Below are positions 35,444-42,799 of a stretch of DNA of 64,000 bases, one piece after another; within the stretch, counting starts at the first letter, position 1; every line of letters starts with the position of its first letter. The notes under the pieces are model-generated. The model did no database searches, was not told the DNA's origin, and saw nothing but the letters and a program-made list of their open reading frames with translations. The position numbers and the translations under genes are program-made. Source of the stretch: Oscillospiraceae bacterium (GTDB taxonomy: Bacteria; Bacillota; Clostridia; Oscillospirales; Oscillospiraceae); contig JAFRER010000022.1 in the NCBI GenBank assembly GCA_017434755.1, positions 28,429-92,428 of the forward strand, read 5' to 3'.

Positions 35444-36951
35444 TCTGCCTGTTCACCTCCCGCTATGGTCTTCATGACCTGTGCCTGCGTCAGATCGTCA
35501 CCCGTCAGTTCGCCGACGATCTTGCGGTCTCTCATGACGATCAGCCGTGAGCAGGTACGCAGCATCTCCTCTATCTCGGAGGAAATGAACGTTATGCTCA
35601 TGCCCTCTTCCGCCAGCTTCAGCACCAGCTTCTGGATCTCCAGTTTCGTTCCGACGTCGATGCCGCGCGTAGGCTCATCAAGGATGAGATACTGCGGATG
35701 TGTGAGCAGCCAGCGGGCAAGGATGACCTTCTGCTGATTGCCGCCCGAAAGGGACCGGATCGGGGTCTCCTTGGAAGCCGTCTTGATCTGCAGCGCCTCG
35801 ATGTATTCATCGGCAAAGGCTTCCGCGTCCGCACGGGAGATCGGATGGTTCATGCCCCGGATGACCTGGAGGGCCAGGATGATGTTTTCCCGTACGGAAA
35901 GATCGGCGATGATCCCGTCTCTGCGGCGGTTTTCCGGCAGATAGCCGATGCCGTTGCGGATGGCGTCGTGCGGTTTGCTGATCCGGACGGATTTCCCGTT
36001 CATCCGGATCTGGCCGCCGGTCACCTGATCCGCTCCGAAGATTGCCCGTACGCTCTCACTGCGGCCGGAGCCGAGCAGTCCGGTGAATCCGTTCACCTCT
36101 CCGCGGCGTATGGAGAAATCAAAAGGCCTGCATTCCGAGCTTGACAGATCCTCCGCCTCGTACACCGTTTCCTCGCTGGCTGCGCTTTTCTGCCCGATGC
36201 GTTCCAGTTCCGCCAGATCGTCCAGGCTTTTTCCCATCATCTTGGCGACCAGCTCCACCTGCGGAAGCTGGCTCACGGGATATTCGCCCACCAGTTCGCC
36301 GTTTCGCAGAACGGTGATCCTGTCGCTGACCTCGTAGACCTGCTCCAGAAAGTGCGTGACAAAAATAATGCCGACACCGCGGGCCTTCAGATCGCGCATC
36401 AGGCGGAAGAGCATGGCGACTTCCTTGTCGTCGAGCGAGGAGGTCGGCTCATCCAGAATGAGTACCTTGCAGTTCATGTCCACCGCCCGGGCGATGGCCA
36501 CCATCTGCTGTACGGCAAGGGAGCACCGGGAGAGCTCCTGCTTTGCCCTGGCAGGAATGCCGAGGTTCTCAAGGATCTCCGTCGCCCTCTTCTCGTATTC
36601 TTTCCAGTGCACGACGCTGCCGCCCGTGCGGCCGATGAACAGGTTCTCGGCCACGGTCAGGTTCGGGCACAGCGTGATCTCCTGATACACCGTGCTGATG
36701 CCGATGTTCTGCGCCTGCTGCGGAGAATGGATATGCGCCTCTCCGGGGCATCCCTCGATGCAGATGCTTCCGGCGTCTTTTTCATACACGCCCGTCAGCA
36801 CCTTGATCAGGGTGGATTTGCCGGCTCCGTTCTCGCCCATAAGGGCATGGATCTCTCCCTTGCGCAGGGTGAAATCAACATTGTTCAGGGCTTTTACGCC
36901 CGGAAAGGAAATGCTGATCCCGCGCATGGTCAAAACGATTCCGTCTTCCAT
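35440..36951 (-). CDS. Sugar ABC transporter ATP-binding protein (RbsA/AraG/YtfR type)
   Basis: A 503-residue double ATPase. Cassette 1 has Walker A GENGAGKST, signature region SRCSLAVQQMVAIARA (no canonical LSGGQ) and Walker B VLILDEPTSSLD. Cassette 2 has a degenerate Walker A (TGLLGSGRSE), a full LSGGNQQKVILARWL and YLILDEPTRGID. This split of motifs is normal for RbsA/MglA/AraG. It powers the two permeases. GGAGATGAACGG precedes ATG 36951. A partial terminator separates it from the binding-protein gene. Confidence 0.95.
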   Translation of the reverse strand: MEDGIVLTMRGISISFPGVKALNNVDFTLRKGEIHALMGENGAGKSTLIKVLTGVYEKDAGSICIEGCPGEAHIHSPQQAQNIGISTVYQEITLCPNLTVAENLFIGRTGGSVVHWKEYEKRATEILENLGIPARAKQELSRCSLAVQQMVAIARAVDMNCKVLILDEPTSSLDDKEVAMLFRLMRDLKARGVGIIFVTHFLEQVYEVSDRITVLRNGELVGEYPVSQLPQVELVAKMMGKSLDDLAELERIGQKSAASEETVYEAEDLSSSECRPFDFSIRRGEVNGFTGLLGSGRSESVRAIFGADQVTGGQIRMNGKSVRISKPHDAIRNGIGYLPENRRRDGIIADLSVRENIILALQVIRGMNHPISRADAEAFADEYIEALQIKTASKETPIRSLSGGNQQKVILARWLLTHPQYLILDEPTRGIDVGTKLEIQKLVLKLAEEGMSITFISSEIEEMLRTCSRLIVMRDRKIVGELTGDDLTQAQVMKTIAGGEQAE

Positions 36952-36985
36952 CCGTTCATCTCCTGTCTGATAGTTTCAAAAATAA

Positions 36986-37026
36986 CGCGGTGCGGACCGC
37001 GGATCGCTCCACTGTTCCACACCGCG
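36986..37026 (-). terminator. Intra-operon hairpin after the pentose-binding protein gene
   Basis: An 11-bp near-perfect GC stem (36986-36996 with 37016-37026), followed on the minus strand by TTATTTTTG. It lies between the binding-protein stop and the ATPase gene and would lower downstream expression relative to the binding protein. Confidence 0.7.
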
Positions 37027-37063
37027 CTGTTCCGGTTTATGGATATGCAGGATAATACTTGGA

Positions 37064-38077
37064 TTACTCGCCAAGTCCGTAGGTGTCGATGTCCTCCTGG
37101 GTGATCTTGGTGGCGTCAAAGCCTTTCTCCACGGAGATGATCTGGTTGAGCTCGTTGAGGCCTTCGATGGCTCCGCCGGCTTCGAGCGTCTTGATCATTT
37201 CATCGATCACGGCTGCCTGGAACGGGCTGCACTGGCCATCATAGTTCCAGTTGCCTGCCAGCAGCTCGCGGAGAGCCCACTTGTTGCAGTCAAAGCCCAT
37301 CACGATGACATCGCCGTTCACGCCGTGGGTGATGCCGGCCGCGTCAAGGGCTTCCACAACACCGCCCGCCATGCCGTCGTTCTCGGCATAGACGATATTG
37401 AACGTTTCGCCGGCGTTGATGGCAGCCTCGGCGATCTTACGGGCTTCGTTCGGATCCCAGCTGTCGCCGCCGGTGCCTTCACGCACGATGGTCCACTTGG
37501 CATCCGCTGCGCACTTCTCAGTGAGAGGATCGCTGCGGCCGATCTGAGCTGCGGAGCCCAGCTGGCCCTTAATATGGAGGATGTTGTACTCGGAGAGATT
37601 CAGACTCTCGAGCCATGCAACAGCGGTCTCACCTTCCTGGCGCATGTCGGAGACGACAGCGGCAGTGTAGAGGCTGGGATCGCAGTCGATCATACGGTCA
37701 AACAGGAATACCTTGATGCCGGCTTCTTTAGCCTCTTTGAGGACCTCGTCCCAGCCGGTGGTCTCAGCGGCAGAGACAAGGATGTACTTCACCTGAGCGG
37801 TGATGAAGCCCTTGGCGGCCTCGAGCTGCTTGTCAGCGGTGGGAGCCGTAACGAAAGTGGCGTCATAGCCGTTCTCCTTGGTGAAGGTGTCGGTCAGGTT
37901 CTTGACGTTTGCTTCACGGTAGCCGGACTCGGAAGGATCCAGATTGATGATACCGACCTTGATCAGTCCGCTGTCGGCGGATCCGCTTGCCGCGGGAGCT
38001 GCGGCCTGCTGTCCGCAGGCGGCCAGTGCGAATACCATCGCGAGAGCAATAAGCAGGGTGATAACTTTACGTGTCAT
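37064..38077 (-). CDS. Sugar ABC transporter substrate-binding lipoprotein (periplasmic-binding type 1)
   Basis: A 337-residue lipoprotein: signal peptide MTRKVITLLIALAMVFALAAC with an LAAC lipobox, a short Ala/Ser-rich linker, then a type I periplasmic-binding (LacI/RbsB-like) fold with LIKVGIINLDPSESGYREAN, YILVSAAETTGW, KVFLFDRMIDC, YTAAVVSDMRQEGETAVAW and NIVYAENDGMAGGVVEAL. It resembles YtfQ-like binders of pentofuranose or galactofuranose. The start is set by GAGG at nine nt and by the signal peptide; the longer frame to 38215 crosses the promoter. First gene of the operon. Confidence 0.93.
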   Translation of the reverse strand: MTRKVITLLIALAMVFALAACGQQAAAPAASGSADSGLIKVGIINLDPSESGYREANVKNLTDTFTKENGYDATFVTAPTADKQLEAAKGFITAQVKYILVSAAETTGWDEVLKEAKEAGIKVFLFDRMIDCDPSLYTAAVVSDMRQEGETAVAWLESLNLSEYNILHIKGQLGSAAQIGRSDPLTEKCAADAKWTIVREGTGGDSWDPNEARKIAEAAINAGETFNIVYAENDGMAGGVVEALDAAGITHGVNGDVIVMGFDCNKWALRELLAGNWNYDGQCSPFQAAVIDEMIKTLEAGGAIEGLNELNQIISVEKGFDATKITQEDIDTYGLGE

Positions 38078-38147
38078 TGCATCATACCTCTTTCTCATTT
38101 TTTCTCTTATTTGTTTTTGTCCGAATGATTTCAGACTGTATGTGCAT

Positions 38148-38176
38148 ATGATAAAGCCTTGAAAACAAAAAATCAA
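38148..38176 (-). promoter_or_regulatory. Promoter of the pentose transport/catabolism operon
   Basis: Minus-strand TTGATT (38176-38171), 17-nt spacer, TATCAT (38153-38148). The predicted leader is about 65 nt. Confidence 0.68.
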
Positions 38177-38178
38177 CA

Positions 38179-38192
38179 GTTGTACGCACAAA
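38179..38192. promoter_or_regulatory. Candidate AraR operator (palindromic)
   Basis: GTTGTACGCACAAA, an imperfect palindrome around TTGTAC/GCACAA that resembles the AraR box with its TTGT...ACAA ends. It abuts the -35 box of the operon promoter. Confidence 0.55.
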
Positions 38193-38215
38193 AAGCGTTT
38201 TTCGTGTGCTTTCAC

Positions 38216-38255
38216 AATACAAATTTTCGCTCTGAACTTTTCGCTTGATACAAAT
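38216..38255 (-). promoter_or_regulatory. Two candidate AraR half-sites
   Basis: ATTTGTATT (38224-38216) and ATTTGTATC (38255-38247) on the minus strand, 31 bp apart, which is about three helical turns. Confidence 0.45.
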
Positions 38256-38400
38256 CTTAAGAAAACGGAAGTTTTTTCAATTTTCAGTGAATTTTCAAAA
38301 CTTTTCCATTTATTTGAGGCAGCATCGTCATTTGTTCGCTTTGCACAATTCGTCTTGTTTTATTACAGACAAATCCGAATAGTCAGCCTCATATAAAAAG

Positions 38401-38409
38401 ATTTGTATT
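38401..38409 (+). promoter_or_regulatory. Candidate AraR half-site on the regulator promoter
   Basis: ATTTGTATT, identical to the site at 38216 but inverted, overlapping the -35 box of the regulator gene. It would allow autoregulation. Confidence 0.45.
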
Positions 38410-38436
38410 GAAAACGTTCTGTCCTATGATTATAAT
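38408..38436 (+). promoter_or_regulatory. Promoter of the AraR-like regulator
   Basis: TTGAAA (38408-38413), 17-nt spacer, perfect TATAAT (38431-38436). The 150 bases between this and the divergent control sites are AT-rich and show nothing else clear. Confidence 0.75.
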
Positions 38437-38468
38437 TTGTTTGAAACCGATAGGACGGGAGATCGCAT

Positions 38469-39533
38469 ATGAATCCAAAGTATCAGATCGTTGCAGAGGC
38501 TCTCAGGACGGCCATCCGTGAGGGCACCTATCAGAAGACGCTCCCCACCGAGCAGGCGCTTTGCGCGCAGTTTCAGGTCAGCAGGCAGACCGTCCGTCAG
38601 GCTCTCTCCCTTCTGGAAACGGAACGGCTGATCGACCGGGTGCAGGGCAGCGGATCGCACATCCGCGAGCAGAAAGCAAAAGAATCCGGCAGACGCCTCT
38701 CCATCGCCGTCATCACCACGTATATCAGTGACTATATCTTTCCGAGCATTCTGCGCGAGATCGAATCGGTGTGTTCGGAGAACAACAGTGCCCCTCTTCT
38801 GTTCGCCACGCAGAACCAGTTCTCCAACGAGCGCAAGATCCTTCTCACCCTTCTGGAAATGGAAACGCTGGACGGTGTGCTGGTGGAGGGGACAAAGACC
38901 GGCCTCCCCAATCCGAATATAAAGCTCTATCAGAAGCTGATGGACCGGGGCGTTCCTCTCGTATTCATGCACGGCAATTACGAGCAGCTTCCGGACACGC
39001 TATCCGTTCTGGACGACAATGTCGCCGGCGGAAAAATGCTGGTGGATTATCTTTTCAGCAAGGGACATCGCCGGATCTCCGGAATCTTCAAGTTCGACGA
39101 TCTTCAGGGCCGGCAGCGTTTTGTCGGTTATATGGACGCCATGCAGGAGCATGGTCTTCCGCTGGAGGACGGCAATATCCTCTGGTACAATACGGACCGG
39201 AAGGACCATTTCCTGCGGGAGGGCTTTGACGAAAAGCAGGCAGACGCCTTTTTCTCCTCCTGCAGCGCCGTTGTCTGCTACAACGACGAAATCGCTTCCA
39301 GGGTGGTATCCTACCTGAACAGAAAAGGGATCTCCGTTCCGGAGGATATCGCTGTTGTCAGCTTTGACAACAGCCAGTACAGCGAAATGTCCGTCCCGCG
39401 GATCACTTCCCTCTCTCACGAGCCTTATAATGTGGGCCGTATGGCAGCCGAATTGCTTTTCCAGCACCTGCGCGGCGAAAAATGCTCTTCCGCTCTCGCG
39501 CCGTGGACTCTCATTCAGAAAGAGAGCGGCTGA
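38469..39533 (+). CDS. araR: AraR-like transcriptional regulator (GntR HTH plus LacI-type sugar sensor)
   Basis: A 354-residue repressor. The N-terminal GntR-type winged helix (1-70) has AEALRTAIREGTYQKTLPTE, CAQFQVSRQTVRQALSLLE and DRVQGSGSHI. The C-terminal effector domain (about 78-350) is the LacI/periplasmic-binding fold with RLSIAVITTYISDYIFPSIL, YVFM-like VPLVFMHGNYEQL, DDNVAGGKMLVDYLFSKGHR and AVVSFDNSQYSEMSVPRITS. This mix of domains is characteristic of AraR of Bacillus, which is released from DNA by L-arabinose. It is divergent from the transport operon, with putative boxes in between. Confidence 0.88.
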   Translation: MNPKYQIVAEALRTAIREGTYQKTLPTEQALCAQFQVSRQTVRQALSLLETERLIDRVQGSGSHIREQKAKESGRRLSIAVITTYISDYIFPSILREIESVCSENNSAPLLFATQNQFSNERKILLTLLEMETLDGVLVEGTKTGLPNPNIKLYQKLMDRGVPLVFMHGNYEQLPDTLSVLDDNVAGGKMLVDYLFSKGHRRISGIFKFDDLQGRQRFVGYMDAMQEHGLPLEDGNILWYNTDRKDHFLREGFDEKQADAFFSSCSAVVCYNDEIASRVVSYLNRKGISVPEDIAVVSFDNSQYSEMSVPRITSLSHEPYNVGRMAAELLFQHLRGEKCSSALAPWTLIQKESG

Positions 39534-39566
39534 GCCCCGTCACAGACAGAATAGGACAGTTTTAAA

Positions 39567-39600
39567 GCAGGCGGATAAAACTCTTCCATCCGCCTGCCTT
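39567..39600 (+). terminator. Terminator of araR-like gene
   Basis: Perfect 10-bp stem (39567-39576 with 39588-39597) followed by CTTTCCTTTC. Confidence 0.7.
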
Positions 39601-39658
39601 TCCTTTCTCTCCGCGGGGAAACACCCCTGAAAAAAGTGCTGTCATTTGGAATAATTTA

Positions 39659-39667
39659 TGCTATACT
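39659..39667 (+). promoter_or_regulatory. Extended -10 promoter of the DUF362 gene
   Basis: TGCTATACT, an extended -10 element about 75 bases before the start codon; no clear -35 box. Confidence 0.5.
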
Positions 39668-39742
39668 TTAATATATGCAGAAAGTGAATGAATGAAACGA
39701 CCATCACAACGACCGAAAAACCGAATGAGGGAGGAAGAGAAC

Positions 39743-40780
39743 ATGACCAGCAAGCCCGTTCCCGGAACAGACGGGAAGAAGTATGTCCCCTTTGATGAGC
39801 GTACCGGCGAAAGCTCCGTCGTCTTTTTCACGCGCGACCTTTCGGAGGAAGGCCTGAAAAAGATCTACGACAGAGTCGGCGGCGTACTCTGCGGGAAGAT
39901 CGCCGTCAAGCTCCATACCGGTGAAGCTGAAGGCCCGAACATCATCCCCCGCCCCTGGGTAAAGGAGCTTTTCGAGAGCCGTCTCAAGGATGCGACCATC
40001 ATTGAAACCAACACCTATTATGAAGGGACCCGGTTCACCACCGAAGACCATAGAAAGACCCTCGAGATCAACGGCTGGACCTTCTGCCCGGTCGACATCA
40101 CAGATGCAGACGGTGTGGCAACACTTCCCGTAAAGGGAGGCAAATGGTTCGAAGAGATGCATATCGGCAAGACCATGCTGAACTACGATTCCCTGCTTGT
40201 ACTCACCCACTTCAAAGGCCATGTGCGCGGCGGCTTCGGCGGCAGCAACAAGAACATCGGCATAGGCTGCGCAGACGGACGCATCGGCAAGGCAGAGATC
40301 CACACAACGCCGGGCGCCGGCATGTGGAGCATCGGCGAAGAGGAGTTCATGGAGCGCATGAGCGAGAGCACGAAGGCTACCGTCGATTATTTTGCACCGC
40401 ACATTTGCTTCATCAATACGATGCGCAACATGTCCGTCTCCTGCGACTGTGAGGGCCCTGAGGCAGAGCCCGTGGTCACGCCGGACATCGGCATCCTCGC
40501 CTCACTGGATATCCTCGCCGTGGACAACGCTTGCGTGGACCTGATCTACAGTCTGCCCGAGGGCGGCGGCAAGGCCATGATCGAGCGTGTGGAGAGCAGG
40601 CACAGCCTGCGCCAGCTGAGCTATATGAAGGAGCTCGGCATGGGAAATGACCGTTATACGCTCATCGACATTGATCATGACGACGCCGTGATCACCGCGG
40701 CAGAGGCCGTGAAAGGCATAAAGCCCGGCTGGGAGCCCGACCGCTACAACACCTTCTGGGGCAGAAACAAGCACAGATAA
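39743..40780 (+). CDS. DUF362 domain-containing protein
   Basis: A 345-residue cytoplasmic protein of the DUF362 family: SSVVFFTRDLSEEGLKKIYD, GKIAVKLHTGEAEGPNIIPR, ATIIETNTYYEGTRFTTEDH, the middle LLVLTHFKGHVRGGFGGSNK with KNIGIGCADGRIGK, and DILAVDNACVDLI near the end. Many DUF362 proteins carry a C-terminal 2[4Fe-4S] ferredoxin domain; it is absent here, though scattered cysteines (HICFINT, SCDCEG, DNACVD) remain. GGAGG precedes ATG 39743; 17 residues upstream of it in the same frame look untranslated. Function unknown. Confidence 0.87.
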   Translation: MTSKPVPGTDGKKYVPFDERTGESSVVFFTRDLSEEGLKKIYDRVGGVLCGKIAVKLHTGEAEGPNIIPRPWVKELFESRLKDATIIETNTYYEGTRFTTEDHRKTLEINGWTFCPVDITDADGVATLPVKGGKWFEEMHIGKTMLNYDSLLVLTHFKGHVRGGFGGSNKNIGIGCADGRIGKAEIHTTPGAGMWSIGEEEFMERMSESTKATVDYFAPHICFINTMRNMSVSCDCEGPEAEPVVTPDIGILASLDILAVDNACVDLIYSLPEGGGKAMIERVESRHSLRQLSYMKELGMGNDRYTLIDIDHDDAVITAAEAVKGIKPGWEPDRYNTFWGRNKHR

Positions 40781-40792
40781 TAAAAAAATCTG

Positions 40793-40826
40793 CGGCAGCC
40801 TGAATTTCACAGGCTGCCGTTTTTCT
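40793..40826 (+). terminator. Terminator of the DUF362 gene
   Basis: Perfect 10-bp stem (40793-40802 with 40810-40819) followed by TTTTTCTG. Confidence 0.88.
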
Positions 40827-40896
40827 GTTGCATTTTGATAGACACACCCCGTACGGTATGGTATTATCATTTCAACAAGAACTGGAGGCGCGGACC

Positions 40897-41340
40897 ATGA
40901 AGAAGAAACTCAGCAACAGTGTATCTGTATTCATATCCTGTCTGATCCTTTTGATCATCCTGCCGAATTCTTCGCTGAAGCTTCTTGGGATGTATCTGAG
41001 GCATTACGGCCCGGATCCCAGACTCCTGAAGTACTTCTGGCGTTCCTCCCCCTCCGGCACCATCATGCTGCTCATCACGCTGCTGGTAATCGTGATCATG
41101 ATCGTTTCCTTCTTCCGGATCATTGCGTATTCCTCGAAGCTCAAAAAGTCAGGCAAAGTGAAAAGCTCCGCAAGGCATGTCACCGAAGAGGCGATCAACT
41201 GCAGCCACAGCACGGGCAGGGCAAAGTATCTTGAGCAGATCGAGAGTTTTCTCAGGACCGGCCTGATCGACCGTGCGGAATACAACGCGCTCAAAGCCCG
41301 ATATGAAAAATTGAACATTCCCGACGACTACCACGGATGA
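40897..41340 (+). CDS. Small membrane protein with C-terminal SHOCT-like helix pair
   Basis: A 147-residue protein with two transmembrane segments (about 10-30 and 55-75) and a basic cytoplasmic linker (SSKLKKSGKVKSSARH). The last 40 residues, KYLEQIESFLRTGLIDRAEY and the following NALKARYEKL, have the short-helix LxxxGxI(D/T)xxEYxxxK pattern of SHOCT domains, which occur at the ends of many membrane proteins and are thought to mediate oligomerisation. The ATG at 40897 follows GGAGG. No family name can be given with confidence. Confidence 0.75.
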   Translation: MKKKLSNSVSVFISCLILLIILPNSSLKLLGMYLRHYGPDPRLLKYFWRSSPSGTIMLLITLLVIVIMIVSFFRIIAYSSKLKKSGKVKSSARHVTEEAINCSHSTGRAKYLEQIESFLRTGLIDRAEYNALKARYEKLNIPDDYHG

Positions 41341-41396
41341 AAAACGGACCTTCTCCGCAGGGAGAAAGCCCGGAATTCCCAATATCTATAATGAAC

Positions 41397-41432
41397 AGGC
41401 GCGGAAAGATGTCCGCGCCTTTATTTTATCCG
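41397..41432 (+). terminator. Terminator after the SHOCT-like membrane gene
   Basis: Perfect 9-bp stem (41397-41405 with 41412-41420) followed by TTATTTTATC on the plus strand. Confidence 0.75.
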
Positions 41433-41968
41433 TCAATAAGAGCATTCAGTTCGGAGACCGCCTCTTCCGGATCGTCCGTGAAGATCCTCTTGTCGCAGAA
41501 AAGCGATATTCTTCTCTGTTCATCCGCAATACGCATCCTGACATCCGCCTCCACGGGACTCCTCGCCGTTTTTTCATAAATGCTCCGGAGGATCTCCGGG
41601 TCAGATGGCTCCATATAGACGCAGATGGCCTCGGGCATGTTCTTGTTCAGCATTGCAGCCCTCTCCGTCTCAAGCAGGAGGACCACATTCTTCCCCGCAT
41701 CAAGCTGTTCCTGCACAAGCCGTCTTGAGGTACCGTAATCGTTCCCCGCAAACTCCGTGCATTCGAGCATGTCGCCCCTGGCCTTCATGTCATCCCACTG
41801 TTCAAGCTCAAAGAACCAGAAGCTTTCACCGTTCACTTCTCCGGCCTTCATCTTTCGCGCGGTGACCGGGACCACCCTGCCGATGTCTCCCCTGCCGTCG
41901 ATCACTTTGGCGACGATCTCCTTGAGTCCCGCTCCGGATGGTCCGCTTATCACGAAAAGCCTGCCCAT
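41426..41968 (-). CDS. Guanylate kinase-like protein with degenerate P-loop
   Basis: A 180-residue protein with the guanylate-kinase order: MGRLFVISGPSGAGLKEIVA, ARKMKAGEVNGESFWFFELE (GMP region), the FAGNDYGTSRRLVQEQLDAG segment, NVVLLLETERAAMLN and a C-terminal YEKTARSPVEADVRMRIADE lid-like stretch. The Walker A motif of the family is GxxGxGK(S/T); here the Lys position is Leu and the Ser/Thr position Lys (GAGLKE). The Arg-rich lid is thinner than usual. It may be inactive as a kinase or have another role. ATG 41968 follows GGAG; the open frame upstream to 42085 is ignored. Confidence 0.8.
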   Translation of the reverse strand: MGRLFVISGPSGAGLKEIVAKVIDGRGDIGRVVPVTARKMKAGEVNGESFWFFELEQWDDMKARGDMLECTEFAGNDYGTSRRLVQEQLDAGKNVVLLLETERAAMLNKNMPEAICVYMEPSDPEILRSIYEKTARSPVEADVRMRIADEQRRISLFCDKRIFTDDPEEAVSELNALIDG

Positions 41969-42090
41969 TGTTCTCCTCCGAGTTTTCTTTTTTATCATTA
42001 TAACAGCAGAAGAGCATAAAATAAACAGGAATTTGGCCGCTCCTTGCAGCCGCAAATTAAAAACTTGTTCGTGATTTTTCCGCACCCTTG

Positions 42091-42099
42091 TGTTATGCT
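42091..42099 (+). promoter_or_regulatory. Extended -10 promoter of the two-component pair
   Basis: TGTTATGCT, an extended -10 element 25 bases before the start codon. No convincing -35 box. Confidence 0.45.
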
Positions 42100-42124
42100 G
42101 AAAAAAGAAAGGAAGGGCAGGATC

Positions 42125-42799
42125 ATGCGGCTTTTATACGCAGAAGACGAGAAGTCCCTTGCAAAGGCTGTCTCGACCATACTGATCAAAAGCAACTACT
42201 CGGTGGACGTTGTCCATGACGGGGAAGCTGCACTGGATTATCTTGCCACGGAAAACTACGACGGCGTGATTCTAGATGTGATGATGCCCAAGGTCAACGG
42301 GATCGAGGTTCTCAGGCGGATGCGCGCCGCAGGGGACCGTACCCCCGTCCTGCTTCTCACCGCGAAGTCTGAGATCGACGACAGGGTCACCGGACTCGAC
42401 AGCGGAGCGAATGACTATCTCACCAAGCCTTTCGACATGAAAGAGCTCCTCGCGAGGATCCGGGCCATGACGAGAGTGCTTTCCGTCCAGCCGGACACGA
42501 GACTCTCCGTCGGGAACGTGACGCTCGACTGCGCAAGCTATGAGCTTTCCGGCCCGGGCGGACATGTGAAACTTGCAAACAAGGAGTTCCAGATGATGGA
42601 GATGCTCATGCGCAATCCCCGGAAGCTCATCTCCACGGAGCTGTTCATGGACAGGATCTGGGGCTATGACAGCGAGGCGGAGCTGAACGTGGTATGGGTG
42701 TATATCTCCTATCTGCGCAAAAAACTCGCCTCTCTGGAGGCGGACGTGCAGATCAAGGCGCAGCGCGGCACGGGCTACTATCTGGAGGTGCAGACATGA
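42125..42799 (+). CDS. OmpR/PhoB-family response regulator
   Basis: A 224-residue DNA-binding regulator. The receiver domain (1-118) has acidic pocket AEDE, phospho-Asp in VILDVMMPKVNGI (about residue 52), the Thr/Ser switch (LLTAKSEIDDRV) and the Lys of LTKPFDMKELLARI. The C-terminal winged helix (about 130-222) has ANKEFQMMEMLMRNPRKLIS, WGYDSEAELNVVWVYISYLR and the closing RGTGYYLEV. The start ATG follows GGAAGGGCAGGA. Its stop overlaps the kinase start by ATGA. The regulon is unknown. Confidence 0.95.
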   Translation: MRLLYAEDEKSLAKAVSTILIKSNYSVDVVHDGEAALDYLATENYDGVILDVMMPKVNGIEVLRRMRAAGDRTPVLLLTAKSEIDDRVTGLDSGANDYLTKPFDMKELLARIRAMTRVLSVQPDTRLSVGNVTLDCASYELSGPGGHVKLANKEFQMMEMLMRNPRKLISTELFMDRIWGYDSEAELNVVWVYISYLRKKLASLEADVQIKAQRGTGYYLEVQT

